A stretch of DNA of 64,000 nucleotides from Strix aluco (lineage: Eukaryota > Chordata > Aves > Strigiformes > Strigidae). Position numbers and translations under genes: made by a program. The DNA lies in the NCBI RefSeq assembly GCF_031877795.1, contig NC_133933.1, positions 8,554,632 through 8,618,631 of the forward strand, written 5' to 3'. This document shows positions 1 to 12,852 of the stretch, in pieces (position 1 is the first letter of the stretch; every line of letters begins with the position of its first letter). Under the pieces are notes generated by a model that saw only the letters and a list, made by a program, of their open reading frames with translations, was not told the origin of the DNA and did no database searches.

Positions 1-950
1 CAGGCTTCTCCAGCTCCTGTACTTGGCTTCATCTGAGGACAGTCTTTGCCCTTCTCTCTCCTGATCTCTACCTCCCAACGCTTGGCTTCTGTAATTCTCT
101 CTTTTTCTTATTCCTGATTTGCTTTGGAGATGCACCCTCACTGACAGCTCCTTTATTTTTTTGTGCCTCCCTTTGCCACTTGGTCTCCACCTTGTCTCAC
201 AGAGGTATCCGTGGGAGAATCCTCGATGCACTTGCCTTTCTCTGCCAGTCACTCTCCTTCTCTGCCAGTAGTGCTCTTGTCTGGACTTCCATAACTGTCT
301 GCTTCTGCACATCCAGCTGCCACTTCAGTATTGGTTTAACTTCTTAAGGTTAGTTACTTACCACTTCCTGATTTTCAGATCCTTATCTCCTCTATCAGTT
401 CTGTTACACTTGCTGTCTCCTGGGCTGTCTCCTAGACCACCTTTTCTCCCATCTTGCTGCCCCTTCTCCTGTGATTGATTGCCTTCCCTACCATGATGAC
501 AGTCATGATTTTTTTCATCAATACAAGCTAAAAATGTTATGATTGTCTCTGTTCTTGATGGACGATGTCGGCAAGATCTCCCTACTTCCTCCCTTCCATC
601 TAAAATGCTGCTTGCCAATGCTGCCTTGTCTCCACCAGCCAGCAGCTTCCTTGATTTTCTACTGCAGGCTATAAGAAATTCAGGCCATTAAAAAACCCTG
701 TGAAATTTATTGCTTGAAGTTCTGCTGCCATTTGTCTTCCATTCCATTTAGCCAACTGCTTCTCCGATTCTTCTCTTTTACAGGTTTCCTCTGTCCCCTT
801 TTTCCTCTCTTTGCACTTTCTGCTGTGCTGCTCCATAGACAAGGAAGCATTTTTTTATTGTCATCCATGAGCAATTTTTTCTTTTGCTTCCTGAAATCTT
901 CCATTAAAACTCACCTCTAAACTTTCAGCTGTCCCTCTCTCAGTCAAGTA
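1..950. other. Strand-asymmetric pyrimidine-rich tract
   Basis: The plus strand is dominated by CT-rich words such as CTCTCTCCT and TTCTCTGCCAGT (the latter repeated about 24 bp apart near 240-270). The minus strand is correspondingly purine-rich and has modest open frames at 358-618 and 707-904 with no recognised family. It may be an old repeat; I cannot assign it. Confidence 0.35.
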
Positions 951-3900
951 GAGGCTTGAATGTACTAGCAGACAAAAACTGTGATACTGGCCAGAATCCC
1001 GTTAACGCACGTCTTGTCTCCCGCCCAGGCACAGCCCTAGTGAAGTCCATTAACGTCCACCATGTTTCCTGGAGCCTGTAGAGACAGTAGAGAGCAGGGA
1101 TTGGTACTTGTTTTTGCAATGCATGAAAGGTGCTCAGTGTGCTACAGCGCATTGTTGTTAAAAATGTAGAATGATCACTGTACTGAGAAATGAAATAATT
1201 GCATTTAGGAGAAGAAAAATGTAGAAAATGGTGAATACCTTGAAGCCTGGAGTAAAGCTGAAAGCAGGAGTTGCAAGTGGTACAACTGCTATTATCTTGC
1301 ACTGAAATACACTGGCTACTGTTTTGAAAGATTTCCATTAAAAGTTAGGTAGGGAGTTCCTGGTACACACTATTACTTGTGTCTTGGAAAACTTTGCTAC
1401 ACAGAACTTAAGGTTTTACTGGGTGAGTTTTTATGGCTGAGGCTATGTAGGAGTTAGAATGGGGTTATCTCGGTGAGTTTTACAGAGCAGGGTGAATTTT
1501 TTGCATAGGTTTTAATTTTATCCTGCAAAGTTCCCCCAGCCAACCTAAAAGGAGTGCTGGAGGAGTGACAACTAAACTCCCTAGGACAGAAATAACAAAG
1601 TACTTCTGTGTGTGGACCATTAAGTGAGATTATTAGAAATATTCCCTCTGATACAGGGAGAGCACATAATGCCACACAGTGCTACAATACATTGCATTCT
1701 TTAGTATCATGATCTAGAGGCTGTGTAGGCCTTAACTCAAGAGTCTGGATGTGCTGCAGACAAGTGAGTCATTTTCCAATTCATACAGGTCTGCCCTTCA
1801 TTTTACGAACTTCAGGTCAGACCAATATATCCTGTGTTTTGCGAATGACTCTCTTTTTGTGTCAGGACTATGATATAGTTTGGACAAGGTCTAGAACTGA
1901 AGGCTTTAAGTGGTGAGAGCTACAGAAAAATGAATGGAAGGATTCAGATCTAGATCTCCAGCCTGCTTTCATATATCCGCAACCTTTTTGGTGACCAAAA
2001 CTCCTCCACTACAGGAAACCAGATTAAATTAAACGCTTGGCTTCCTTGTCTCACCTTTCTTGTCCTGTTAAACCATGTATTGTGCTGATCCATTTTTCTT
2101 ACAGAGAGTGATAGGAAAGGTTTTCCTTTGGAAACCCATTAGTTCTGAGCCAGCTTTGACCTCTGATTCAGTTTAAGGCTTCTCCGCAGTCTAGAAAATC
2201 TGAAGGTGACCACTGTCTCTCCACTGTGGCTCTGTTGCACAGAGTCTTGTCTTCTCCTTTTCCACCGCTGTCTGTGTGCCAACAACAGGCCCAGCTGGCT
2301 GTCACTTGGCAGCCAGGGCCTAGCCCTGCCCTCTCCATCACAAAATTGGTTTGGATGTCTTTATATGATTCTGTTTAAGTGCGAGTTAATTACTGCAAAT
2401 TTCTGGCCTCTGAGCCCATCAGGGCTAGTCAAGCCTCATGACCCCTTCAGCACAGCAGTGGATGGCCGTGCAGTATTGTATTCATCTAAGAGCACTGAAA
2501 ATCTTTGTGGCTTACCCAGTGCAATTCCAGCTGCAAGTAAATTTTTCCAGACACATTTAGAATATACCTTAGAAAGGAACTTAAAAAGGCATCTCTCCGT
2601 TACCCAGTGGACCATTGCAAATACCCATCTTGACCAATAAAAGGTAAAGCACACCTGTGGGGCTGGAGTAAGAAATCACAAGTTTCCCACTGAGCTCAAA
2701 AGAAAGTTTGCACGTTCCTGCTGTGTAAGGACATTTTCTGTATTGGAGGTCAACTTTCTGCGCATTCAGAGGAACAAATCCTCTGGTTGTGTAAAGTGTC
2801 CCCAGCTCCACAGAGGAGCTGTGACAATTTACACCAGCTGAGGTGCTGCTCAGCGTTTTTGGTTATGGGCCTTATTTACTCATGGCTAGTTAAAGTTCCT
2901 GTGGAGCTGTAACAGCACTGTGTGGGTGTAAATCTTTCTTTAGATGCCTTTGGAGCAGTTAGGAGATAGCATGCCTGTCTATAAAGTAGAAACATCCTTG
3001 AGCATATGCCTGGCATAACCTTACAATAAAATGGTGCCATAGCGATCTGCAATGTAGCTGTTTTTTCTTAAATGAAGATCTACAAATAGTGTCCACTAAA
3101 AAGTTGCCACACAGGATAGTTAGGTAGTGAAAAAATACCTTTGTGTTTTGGCATGGCCCATTTCATTTGTGTCTGTGTCTTTAAGCAGTTACGTCCTGGA
3201 ATAAACCTAGCTCCTCATCTACTCAAGAGTGTTGTGCTGACTTACCTACTTTTTCTTCTAGAAATTGTTTAGTCAGGGCATGGTATCAGCCACACTTTTA
3301 TTGAAATAAGTTTGTAAACACTTGAACAGCAGCCTTATGTAGGCAAGGCCTAAGGTACTGTCACAGTGCAACAGTTCTTACTCATTGCAACAAAATAAGG
3401 CCAGTGTAAATAAGAATTTAGTTGTATGGCTAGACTGTTAAACACAGCTAGTTTCTGCGTACTTACAGAGGTAACTCACATCTCCCTGTGGTGGGATGCA
3501 GCTGCTCTGCAAAGGTTGTGTGGCATTTTCATGGCAAGGCCCTGAAATACAGACATTTCAGAACACCTCCCTCTCCCCATAACACTGTGAGTCTTGCCAA
3601 CAAAAAATAGAGTAATGGTGAGCAAGGAAACCATTACTGGCCTTTGTAAACCTCCTTGAGATCAGCGTGCACAAAGCTAGCAGTGAGTAGGAACACGGAA
3701 AAGGTCTCCTAAGCCCTCGTCTGTTGTCCATTCCTCAGGGGAGGCTGGTTCTGCAAAACACAGTACGACATTTCACTGTATTTTCTGGACGTGGTATGTG
3801 AATCGCAAGGGATACAAAACTGTCCTACAGAAAGATGTATTTCTAGGTAACACTAAGGGGAAAAAATAGCTCCCCATGAAAAAATATTTCCCCAGCAGTT

Positions 3901-5303
3901 TTTAGCTTTAAAAATATTAAATTACAGTACAACTTCCCAAGAGTGTTCTTGCAAGTCGTTTATACCATAACACATAAAATTAAAGCAAGCCTCCATTAGT
4001 GCTGTGGCTACTTTTGTAATCAGTTTTGAAGAATGTGCTCCATCGGTGGAAATATTTTGATTTAAGTTCATATTGAGGAGCAGTCTAAAAGTTATACTCT
4101 AAATTCCATTTTAAAATAAGTCCCATGGTACATCCCTACAATATATATGGTATGCTGACTCCGTGTAATTAAATTCTTGTCTAAAGTTGTCATTAAGTTG
4201 CAGTAAATATTGAAGCTAGCTTCATTTTAAAATAGATTTACTCCTTGATTTTAGCTGATAAATATTCTTGTATAGAAAATCAATTAAAATATTCATACAT
4301 ATATATAACAGGGCAGGACCAGTGGTTTTAGCTGGTATGAGCAAGCAGACTGGCAGTGGCTTCTATCAGCAGCAACGCAGCTGACCGACAACAACATGGA
4401 GAAAAGCACAGGGTCCCACCCAAGGCTTGTCAAGAAATAAAAGTCTGAGGCCCTTTCCCATCTTCTCTCATTCCTAGGTCAGAAATAACATCAAATTACT
4501 TATTAACTAGTGAACCGCAAGACTTCCTGTGAATAATAAAAATTAGACAAGTTTGGAGGGTGGAAATAATCTTTTCTCATATGTGCTCAAGCCGTCATGA
4601 GTACATTACCATTAAATGAAAAGGATGGGGAAATTTCACTGAGTAGACTGAGGGCAAGAAGGGTTGGCTCTTTAGAGAGTCCAAAAAATAATGGTATTTT
4701 TCAGAAGTTTGATGAAACTGAGTGGGATGATGGAGGAGAAAGTCTCAAAAAATCCCTGTATCTGCAGAAGAGCTCAGGTGTGCATTCATTCATATTAGTC
4801 CCTAGAGAATCCATACTGGATTCTCATGCTATGGGACTCAACCAAAAAAGCTTCAATTGGAACTTGCATCTTTTAGAAACTCCATTAATTAGTCTGTAGG
4901 AAATCAGGCTTGATTACTTTCAGTGCTCACAAAACTACTTGTGTTTTTTCTGGAACACGGACAGCCAAATTGCTGAGATGACAAATGTATCCGACTTGTC
5001 TTCCAAGAATCTCTCTCACCCTTTCGTGAATGTTTGAATCTCTCCATTTCCCAGATGTATGCTTGTTTGACATTTTTATAACTAACAGGTGTTTTATGCA
5101 GTTTCATTGGTGCCTCAAACTTTCTCAAGAAAATGAAAAAGGGTCTGTCCTTATCTGGTCTACACCGACTGACATTATCTTAAACCATCTTCAAATTTCT
5201 TTCCATTCACCTCCGTAACTTTCTACAGTCTGTCCTCCAACTTTTCTTCATATCTCTATGGTTATCTACTAGAAAACTGTCACTTGGACAGACTCTTTTT
5301 AAT

Positions 5304-5328
5304 GTGTTATATTGTCAAGATATAACAC
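5304..5328. repeat. Perfect 9-bp inverted repeat (hairpin)
   Basis: GTGTTATAT and its exact reverse complement ATATAACAC are separated by a 7-nt loop. It is isolated, not in a gene, and has no known role. Confidence 0.6.
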
Positions 5329-7173
5329 TCTAATGCAGTGTATTCAAACTTTTTTGATCTCTAGAAATTTTTCATCGGTGATGTGGAGCCTTTCAGAAAT
5401 TTCACATACATAGATTGCAGTATAGCATATATGAACTTGCTGTTCTCATCACCCTGCACATATCCTTTAGAAACAGTCCAAGTATTCCCCCCCACATCCA
5501 CAGGTTACAGATTGTACAGCTTTAACACATCAAACTTGCAATCCTGAAATGTCAGGAGTGGATGACTTATGCTTTAGAAAATATCTGAGTTAAAGATCTA
5601 ACTAAAAGTAGATGTAAATTTGAAACTTAGTAGATAGCTCCAGTCTCCCATAAAGGAGGGGTCTGGTTGTTGTGGAAGCCTTAATAGGACATGATTTCTA
5701 GTTAGATCTACAGAGCATGCTTAACGACCACATCAGACATTGAGAGATTGCAGTTACCAAGGGATGGAGAGGAAAAAAAGCCCTGAGGAGTTTCAAAAAA
5801 GCCTGTATAAGATTTGGATGGCAGCCTTCTGTGAAGGGCCTAGGTCAGCCTGTGTGACCTGAGAGAAAATTGTAGAGAAAATGAGTCTGTGAGACTTTGC
5901 CCCCAGCCCATAAATGATCGTAGCTTTCTTTTCCTTTCTTACTACTTGTTGGAAATCTGACATTAAAAACAAACAGAAAACCTTCTGGAATCTTCTAATG
6001 TTTTATGTTGGAAATTGAGGTCTTTGCTGGTTTGACCACCACTTCTGATGAGCAGCTTATGTTGAAGTCACACAAGTCAGCATGCTGAAAATTGAGCAAG
6101 CGATATGGAAAACATAGTCATTCTATAAAATTCAGTTTCATTTATTCATTGCTAACACCTATTCAAGTTCAATAACAAAATAGTTGTTAGGGTTAACGTT
6201 GTCTTGATTTACAGCATTAGAGTTTACAAAAACATCTGTCGCTGTCCAGGTACAGTATAGCCTGTAAGAAGCAACCAGGAAGACAGGAATTCAAATTTTT
6301 GATATTTATATGCATATATTTCAGGTTTTTGCTGTAGAACATGAAAGCTAGTTTAAAAAAAAAAAAAAAAGTCCTTTGCAAGTCATTATTGGTGAAGGAA
6401 GTGTTAACCCTTCATCTACTAAAATGTTTCCAAACCCTTATGCAAGCCTCGGAGAACACATTTTTCTTTCTCTCATTATGTCCATTTTTTTTGTCATTGA
6501 GGTTCAACTTTCTGCAGGTCTCTAACGCCCAAAGGTGCAGCTAAGTATCCAATGGGAAATTCGAAACCACCTATTCATCAACCTCTTTTGCATACCACTG
6601 TGAATCACCAGTGTGATTCCCCATGAGTAGCTTCCCCAGGTGCTTAAATAGCCTTAGACACTTGGCTCTACAGCCATGATTCTGCAAAACATGGCCAACA
6701 TACGCTCAGCTTTAGGCATGTGAGAAATCCCACCCTTCTCAGCCAACCAAAAAAAAAAAAAAAAAAACCCCAAACCTAAATTGCTATGCTCAGTTAGAAT
6801 ATAATATTTTATTTGGACATCTTCTCTTCATGGAGAGTGTGGCAGTGCATGCAAAGCTTCATTCCTGTGTCTACATGGGTCCTAATTTTCCAGGGTTAAA
6901 ACCTGAATCAAGTTTTTCCTTTAGCGAGGACAAGCTGCAAAGAGCAGACAACCTCATTACAAAGGAAATCTATAAATCCTGTAGTCCTCTTCTCACCTCT
7001 GTTAACTACATTGTTTGAGGTGAAAGCTGTTAACTGCGTATGTGTAAATGCAACCTTTTTCCCCAAAAAACTTTGAAAACGCGCATAAACAATAACAATT
7101 TCTAATAAATGCAATGCTGTTTTACTGGATTTATGTGCTAAAGACAAGAACTACTTACAATAATGAAATGCAT

Positions 7174-7254
7174 GGGCTTGATTCTTTATTCGCCTGAGTC
7201 ACTCCATTACCTCCAGTGCTTTAAGGAAATTGCTGCAAGAGTAGAATCAGGCCC
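7174..7254. mobile_element. Short MITE-like element with 12-bp terminal inverted repeats
   Basis: An 81-bp segment begins GGGCTTGATTCT and ends AGAATCAGGCCC, inverted with one mismatch. GGCCTGATTCT ends are a recurring feature of old non-autonomous DNA transposons in reptile and bird genomes (family recalled, name uncertain). A clear target duplication is not visible. Confidence 0.45.
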
Positions 7255-9060
7255 TTAATGGTTTGCCCGCTACCATACTGACATTACACCCAGACAATAG
7301 TCACAGAAATTTATATTTAGTTCCACAAGAACAGTACATTAGATATCCTTAAGTGTTTTATGAGGCAGGACTTTTCTGACTATTCTGACAAAAACACCAG
7401 TATGCGTAGTAACTGGAGCTTTGAACAAATATTGCAGTTATGATTTACAGCACAATTGCCAGAGTCTTCCCAGCTTCATCTCTGATGGCTACTTACTCAG
7501 GCTGTCATTTTTAGCTCCACAGATTATATCTGCCTTGGCCTCTACCACAAACACTGGATTCACTGGAGTGTGTTGCAGACAATACAGCTCTCAAACAATG
7601 AAGTATTTGTGTTCATTTTCTTCTATTTTATCTTTGGAATTCTACTATTTAGGTCACTATCTGTTGCTTCCAGCTATTCTTTCCTGACAAATTGTAGCTC
7701 TTTTTAGGCTTAAAAAGATATAATCAATGAATTCATCTATGTTATTCCTCTGGGTATAAAGGTCTAGATGTAATAAGTGGTACACATAGTGTAAGGTTAC
7801 ATTGCCATTCCTGAACTGCAGCCCTGAGATTAATTGTGCCTTATAGGGCAAAATTTGAAGAGCTGCTGGATGCTGGCCTCTCTGAAAATCGGATACAACT
7901 AACACAATAAAACCCCAATATTGCTAAATTTCTCAAACACTTTAAACATGATCCCTCACCAGCATGAACTGGAAGGGTATGAATGTATGGATGTATATTC
8001 CATAGCACATAATTTTAGATACAGATAAGGAGAATAATGATGAACGGATCCTTTACCTGATCATATCTGCCTTTCCTTAAAGAAAAAAAATCCACCACGG
8101 GTTTTACTTGAAAAAGATAATCCTTGGATTTTAGCAAGTAACATCACTCATCGTGAAATGTGTCAAGATCTGTGGAATAAAAATTATACTCAGGTATGGG
8201 GACATACAGGAATTCCATTTACATTTAAACTTAAGCTCACTGATTGCTCTGCTCATGTAAAAAATTACTATGCTCTGAATGAAACGAAGATGAGTGCTTA
8301 AGCAAACAGTCATAAATTAATTTATAATGAAACATGACAGTCATAATTTAATTTAGAATGTATTTAAGATTGTTGTTACTATTTGTATAGGTCTTTTTTG
8401 CCTGGAGGAAGATGTGGCTTCATAGTGAAATGTCAGCTATTGAAATACCAAACTTCTTATGCGTACATGTGTATTAATTAATTAAAATGATGTAGATACT
8501 TTCCTAAGGAAGATCTGTTGTCTGCTGCAAGCAGTTGGACAAAAGACTGCATGATTGAGGCACGTGCCGTACCAGTAGGTCACCAAGAACTTACCAGGAA
8601 ACATGCTGGGATGCTGAGCATAACCTGCAAAATCTGTGGGGTCGTGAGGCTGCTGCCCAACTTCCTTCCTCAGTGGTGAGGAGAGGAAACGTAACATGAG
8701 AGCAAGGAGTAAGGCTGCAGCTTTTGCACTTCTCACCTGCTCTCCGAAGCCGTTGGCTGCCCACGTGCAGCAGAGCAGCTGTCTAGGCCCAGTACTGCAT
8801 CCCTAAAATATGTTAGGCGGGCAGCTGCTTTTGTTGACGTAGGGCTAAGCTCATCTGAACCGTGGTTCTGGCACCCATCTCTGCGTCACTGACTGCTGTC
8901 AGAGCACCTGACAGGACTGTACGCCTGACCTATGGCCCTCAGGTTAGGAGGCACCAAGCCATCTCTAGCTACACCACTGCTGTGTTGCTGGCTTTAATAT
9001 CCAGATGTTGGAGAATTAGGCAAAGGTCAAACTCCTCATGTCTGCGCCCCTGTCAACGTC
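7255..9060. other. Intergenic DNA, nothing recognised
   Basis: AT-rich non-coding sequence becoming more GC-rich after about 8.5 kb. No gene, RNA or repeat family recognised. The open frame starting at 8862 runs into the CR1 copy and is not a gene. Confidence 0.6.
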
Positions 9061-9230
9061 AGTATGGGCTGCCCAGGGCAGTGGTGGAGTCCCCATCCCT
9101 GGAGGGGTTTAAGAGTCGGGTTGACCCAGCACTGAGGGATCTGGTGGAGTTGGGAACGGTCAGTGTGAAGTTAATGGTTGGACTGAATGATCTTCAAGGT
9201 CTTTTCCAACCTGATTCTGTGATTCTGTAT
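9061..9230 (+). mobile_element. CR1 LINE, 5'-truncated 3' end
   Basis: Matches the avian CR1 3' region: TGGGCTGCCCAGGGCAGTGG, GGAGTCCCCATCCCTGGAGG, GGTTGGACTGAATGATCTTC and AAGGTCTTTTCCAACC, ending in repeated TGATTCTGTGATTCTG octamers. Severe 5' truncation is usual for CR1. The copy is diverged but colinear, and no coding capacity remains. Confidence 0.92.
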
Positions 9231-9316
9231 GCTGCCCTGGCTGCTGGGCTGGGTCCGTGTCCAGCACCCTGCTGATGCCAGCATAGCACTCTGTGGTGTG
9301 TACTCTTTTTAAGATA

Positions 9317-9337
9317 GATATATATATATATATACAC
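9317..9337. repeat. (TA)n dinucleotide repeat
   Basis: About 8-9 TA units in an AT-rich context about 90 bp beyond the CR1 tail. Confidence 0.85.
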
Positions 9338-11659
9338 ATAGCTAGACAGTTTATTTTTCACTAGATTTCTTCTAAATCTTTTAGATATTTGTGACCAAAC
9401 AACATGAATATATATATTTTTAAATACAAAAAATTCCTACCTTGTGAAATTTTATTTTTGATATTGTAGAGGTTGTTCTTTGTAACTATTTCTATGCCCT
9501 AACGAATCTTCTGCCTGCATTGACTCCACCCATGAAACTATACGGGGTTAAAGTATTTCTCCATCCTTTTCACTTTTATCAAATTTGCCTGATAAAAATG
9601 GCATAGGAGTGGTTTAATTTTAATGCAAGAAATTATTTCTCTGTTTCTAATAGTGTCAAGTCACAAAAAGAAGTAACTCTATTCAATCTGTTAACTGAGA
9701 GATGGTATGGTAGGGAATTTGGGGATAGTCAGGGTGTGACCAAAAAAATCTTAGTAGTTGGTCTCAACATCAGTTAAGAAACCATGACCCCAAGAACCTG
9801 TGATTTCTATTTGGAAAGTAATGTTTAAGAAAAAACAAATTACAGGCCTTGAAGTGTAATATCTATGCTAAAAGATATTTATGAAAAGTAAAATAAAAAC
9901 CAAAGCCCCTCTGTTATGATTAGTTTAATAGGGGAGGGTAATGGATACATTTGCCAATAACTGTCAAAATCAGTGTTTCACACTCATTAGCAGATTCTTT
10001 AAATATGGTTAAGCAGCACACAGGAAGTACTTGGGTAAATTAAGTGACAACAATTGGTCAAAAAGTAGTTTGTGTCTTCCTCCAATTGGAAAGTTTGCAA
10101 AGGGTCCTTTCCACACCCCTCATGGCAACAGAATTCCCCTTGTCATGCACTGAGCTCTTATTTTACAGCTCAGGAGACAAGAGGGTTGGTTAGATGCTCC
10201 TGTTAGAGGATGAGCCACTGTGTTCTTAGCTTGCTCTCATTTTAGGCAGGCAGCTCCAGGGCCCTTCTATCCTGGGTGCTGAGAAAAATCAGCATCACCT
10301 TGGAAGGGCAGTAAGCTGGTTTTAAACTTGGAGTGTGCTCAAGGACACATAGTGGCAAGCATTCAGCATGTATCATTTTGTATGCTGAACCTGGGTGGCC
10401 ATCATGTGCTTAGCCTGTATTTCATGTTATGTATCTACAATTTATCCCAATTTCAATCCTGATTAAAAGTTAGTCCTTTCACAACAGAGAATGAAACCTC
10501 CCCAAAAAAATATTCTCCAGCACCCACAACAGTTCCTTCCTTTCCAGTTAGTTCATCTTCTCAAATCTGAAGTATAATTAACCGTATTATCCTCGAAAAT
10601 AAAAATTATCCTGGTTCCTTTACAGAATTTTTCTATACAAATATCCTGAGGAGGGAAAGGTTGATAAGCTTAACACCATCCTAGCAAAAGCCTAAGTTTT
10701 ATCTTTTTCAATAAGATTTGACATTCTTGTGTATCAGTACCTTAAAAGCCCATTTTATAACTCTCATATTTAATACTGATAGTAGAAGCCTTTTTTCATG
10801 GCACTTTCTTGGCTAATAGTGCATCTGGCAAGTTACCCGATAGTTTAGATTTTTCTAGAACACCACAAAGACAAGCATATCCCTCAAATACACAGATCAG
10901 ACTACATTCTCAGGATAAAATTTTCGCAACAGCCGCTATTTGGGGTTTACATTTATTTGTCATATGGACACGCTTCTGTCTCAGAAACTGAACACTGCTA
11001 GCAGAGGCTTGATGACACAACAAAGAGTCTTGCTATTTCATGTTATATTATCTGTCAAGGATATTATTACAGTGTTCTTTGAAAAGCTGAAAACATTTTT
11101 TCTGGGTTAATTTTCAGTCAGAGGAGTAAGCTGATCCAACTGATCATATATTGCACAACAGCTAAAGGACAGGGAGCTGCAGGCACAAGTTGTAAGTAAT
11201 GCTTATTGGGCACCAGATAGGGGGTATCTTTGGTGGACTTGGGGATTTGATTTCATAAGCAACTAGCACCAAGAATGGTGGTTAATACAAAAGCAAATTC
11301 ACTAGATTGAAAACCAGTCTAGTTAAGTATTTGAGGACTCCGCTGCAGATGGTTGTGTGTAGAAGCACTTCTACCAAGGATTTCTAGTTTAAATGGATCA
11401 AAGGAAGCACTTTGTCACCACTACAGGTAGAAAACTGAGGCATGGCGTAATTGGGTAGATTACCAAGAGAGAACCTTCAGGTAAAGTCCATATGGAATTA
11501 CATTTCACTCCCTTTTACCAGTTTCTGTAGTACAGTATTTTCCAGAACAGACTAGAAAAACGTAAAAAAGTTTAATGATGATTTACAAATATACAATACT
11601 TACATTTTTAGGAGTTAGAAAAACGGCACATACTACAGAAACCAAAAGCTTCCTCTAAC
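9338..11659. other. Intergenic DNA between CR1 copy and ETAA1 3' end
   Basis: AT-rich and non-coding. A weak MIR-like phrase (AAAACTGAGGCATGG) occurs at about 11431. Nothing else recognised. Confidence 0.55.
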
Positions 11660-12736
11660 CTTTGATACATTTCAAAATTATTTATTTACAAAGAAAAATT
11701 ACAGTCACTTTTCATAGTGTCACATGTTTACATATAAGCATTTCCCAGTTGAAAAATATCTTGCAGCTTACCCACAGGCAGTTTTTGCAGTTTGAGCTCT
11801 GCACCCATCTATCACATCAAAAATTCTATCAGCCCCTGTTAAGCTGACATGACATTGCATTTTTATGTTTTAACAGCCTTTAGTTTGAAAAATATGTACA
11901 ACCCATAAGGCTAAACTGATTCATATTGTTGAGATTTCAGCTGGTGTATTTTATATTGCTCATGGTTTGGTAAAATGACATAGGCTACTTTTTTAATTAG
12001 CTCAGTAACACATGTTTAGAAAAAGGTGGTCCAATTTTGTTAGCTAGGGTATTTCCAACTCTTCATGAAGGGAATTTAAAAAAAATAAAAAATAAATATA
12101 AAATGTCCTTTCCAGGATGCCTTTTCACCTTATGAAACTTTGTATTAAATTCTTCCTTCACTACCTACAGTTCTTACCTAAGGTAACGGAGACAAACTGA
12201 GCACACTTTCCCAATCCTGTTCATTTCCATTAGTTTTCTGACGTTGGACGTTTTCTATTTTGTCCTTTCTTTAAACCAAAACTTAAAAACTTTCTTCTAC
12301 CTGAGAGCAAACATTAGTATTTCTTAGTCTGTGTGTACTTGAGAGTCTTTTTATAGATTAAAATACTTGCAATAAGAGAAATACAGCCAAAACACATACA
12401 GTCTGGTTTTGACATCTTCTACTTAAGCGTGTGTACAAGCACTTCCATGCTCTGATGATTTTCAGACTATACAATTTCAACACTTAACACTATGTGAGCT
12501 CAGTACAATCTTCACTGTGTTGAAGGTAGTTTGGGACTACACATTTACAACTGGTAGTTTTTAATTAAGACTAAATACCACCAGAGTATTAGTTCTGATT
12601 CAGGCCAAGATTTTTTAAATTGAGAAACAGAAAAAGCTTGCCACCAGCAGCTGTGAACAGAGTTTAAAAAGTGTCTTCCAGCATTACGATATTTCCATCC
12701 CAAAAACTTACTCCATACACAAAATAAACTCCAAAT
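11660..12736 (-). other. ETAA1: Proposed ETAA1 3' UTR
   Basis: AT-rich sequence from the stop codon to the first canonical AATAAA on the minus strand (11686-11681). It has no other gene-like content. The extent is inferred from the signal alone; ATTAAA variants at about 11993 and 11571 could give shorter or longer forms. Confidence 0.45.
11681..11686 (-). terminator. Candidate ETAA1 polyadenylation signal AATAAA
   Basis: The plus strand reads TTTATT, so the minus strand reads AATAAA about 1050 nt after the ETAA1 stop. A GU/U-rich stretch follows at about 11656-11618 on the minus strand, as expected for a downstream element. Cleavage would fall near 11660-11670. Confidence 0.45.
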
Positions 12737-12852
12737 TCAAGTGTCTTTAAAGAATGCCTGCATTCTGGATTTTCTTCGTGCAAGAGCTTCCTGTTTTTTT
12801 CTTTCAATCTCTTCTTGAGAGCATTTTCTATTTTTTTGTTCCACCACAGACA
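12737..12852 (-). CDS. ETAA1: ETAA1 terminal coding exon, C-terminal RPA32-binding helix
   Basis: The acceptor is TTTATTTACAG/TGTCTG at 12852. The first two bases complete a Val codon in the phase left by exon 5. The following 37 residues include NRKCSQEEIERKKQEALARR and end RMQAFFKDT before TGA at 12739-12737. A basic helix of the form (E)-I-E-R-K-K-x-E-A-L-A-R-R is the RPA32 winged-helix binding motif shared with SMARCAL1, TIPIN, XPA and UNG2, and it sits at the C-terminus of ETAA1 in other vertebrates. The exon is too short to be seen by ORF length alone. Confidence 0.94.

Larger units (their letters stand above)
1..7173. other. Intergenic DNA downstream of ETAA1, no supported gene
   Basis: No ORF shows family resemblance, and codon-like signals are absent. 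The first 0.95 kb is notably pyrimidine-rich on the plus strand. A-runs occur at 6355-6370 and 6749-6767. The open frames here (for example 2206-2640 and 4597-4899) are short, overlap others and look like chance. Confidence 0.7.

Noticed and set aside
8862..9275. 137-codon plus-strand open frame
   Set aside because: Its second half is the CR1 3' end, which is non-coding. The first half has no family resemblance.
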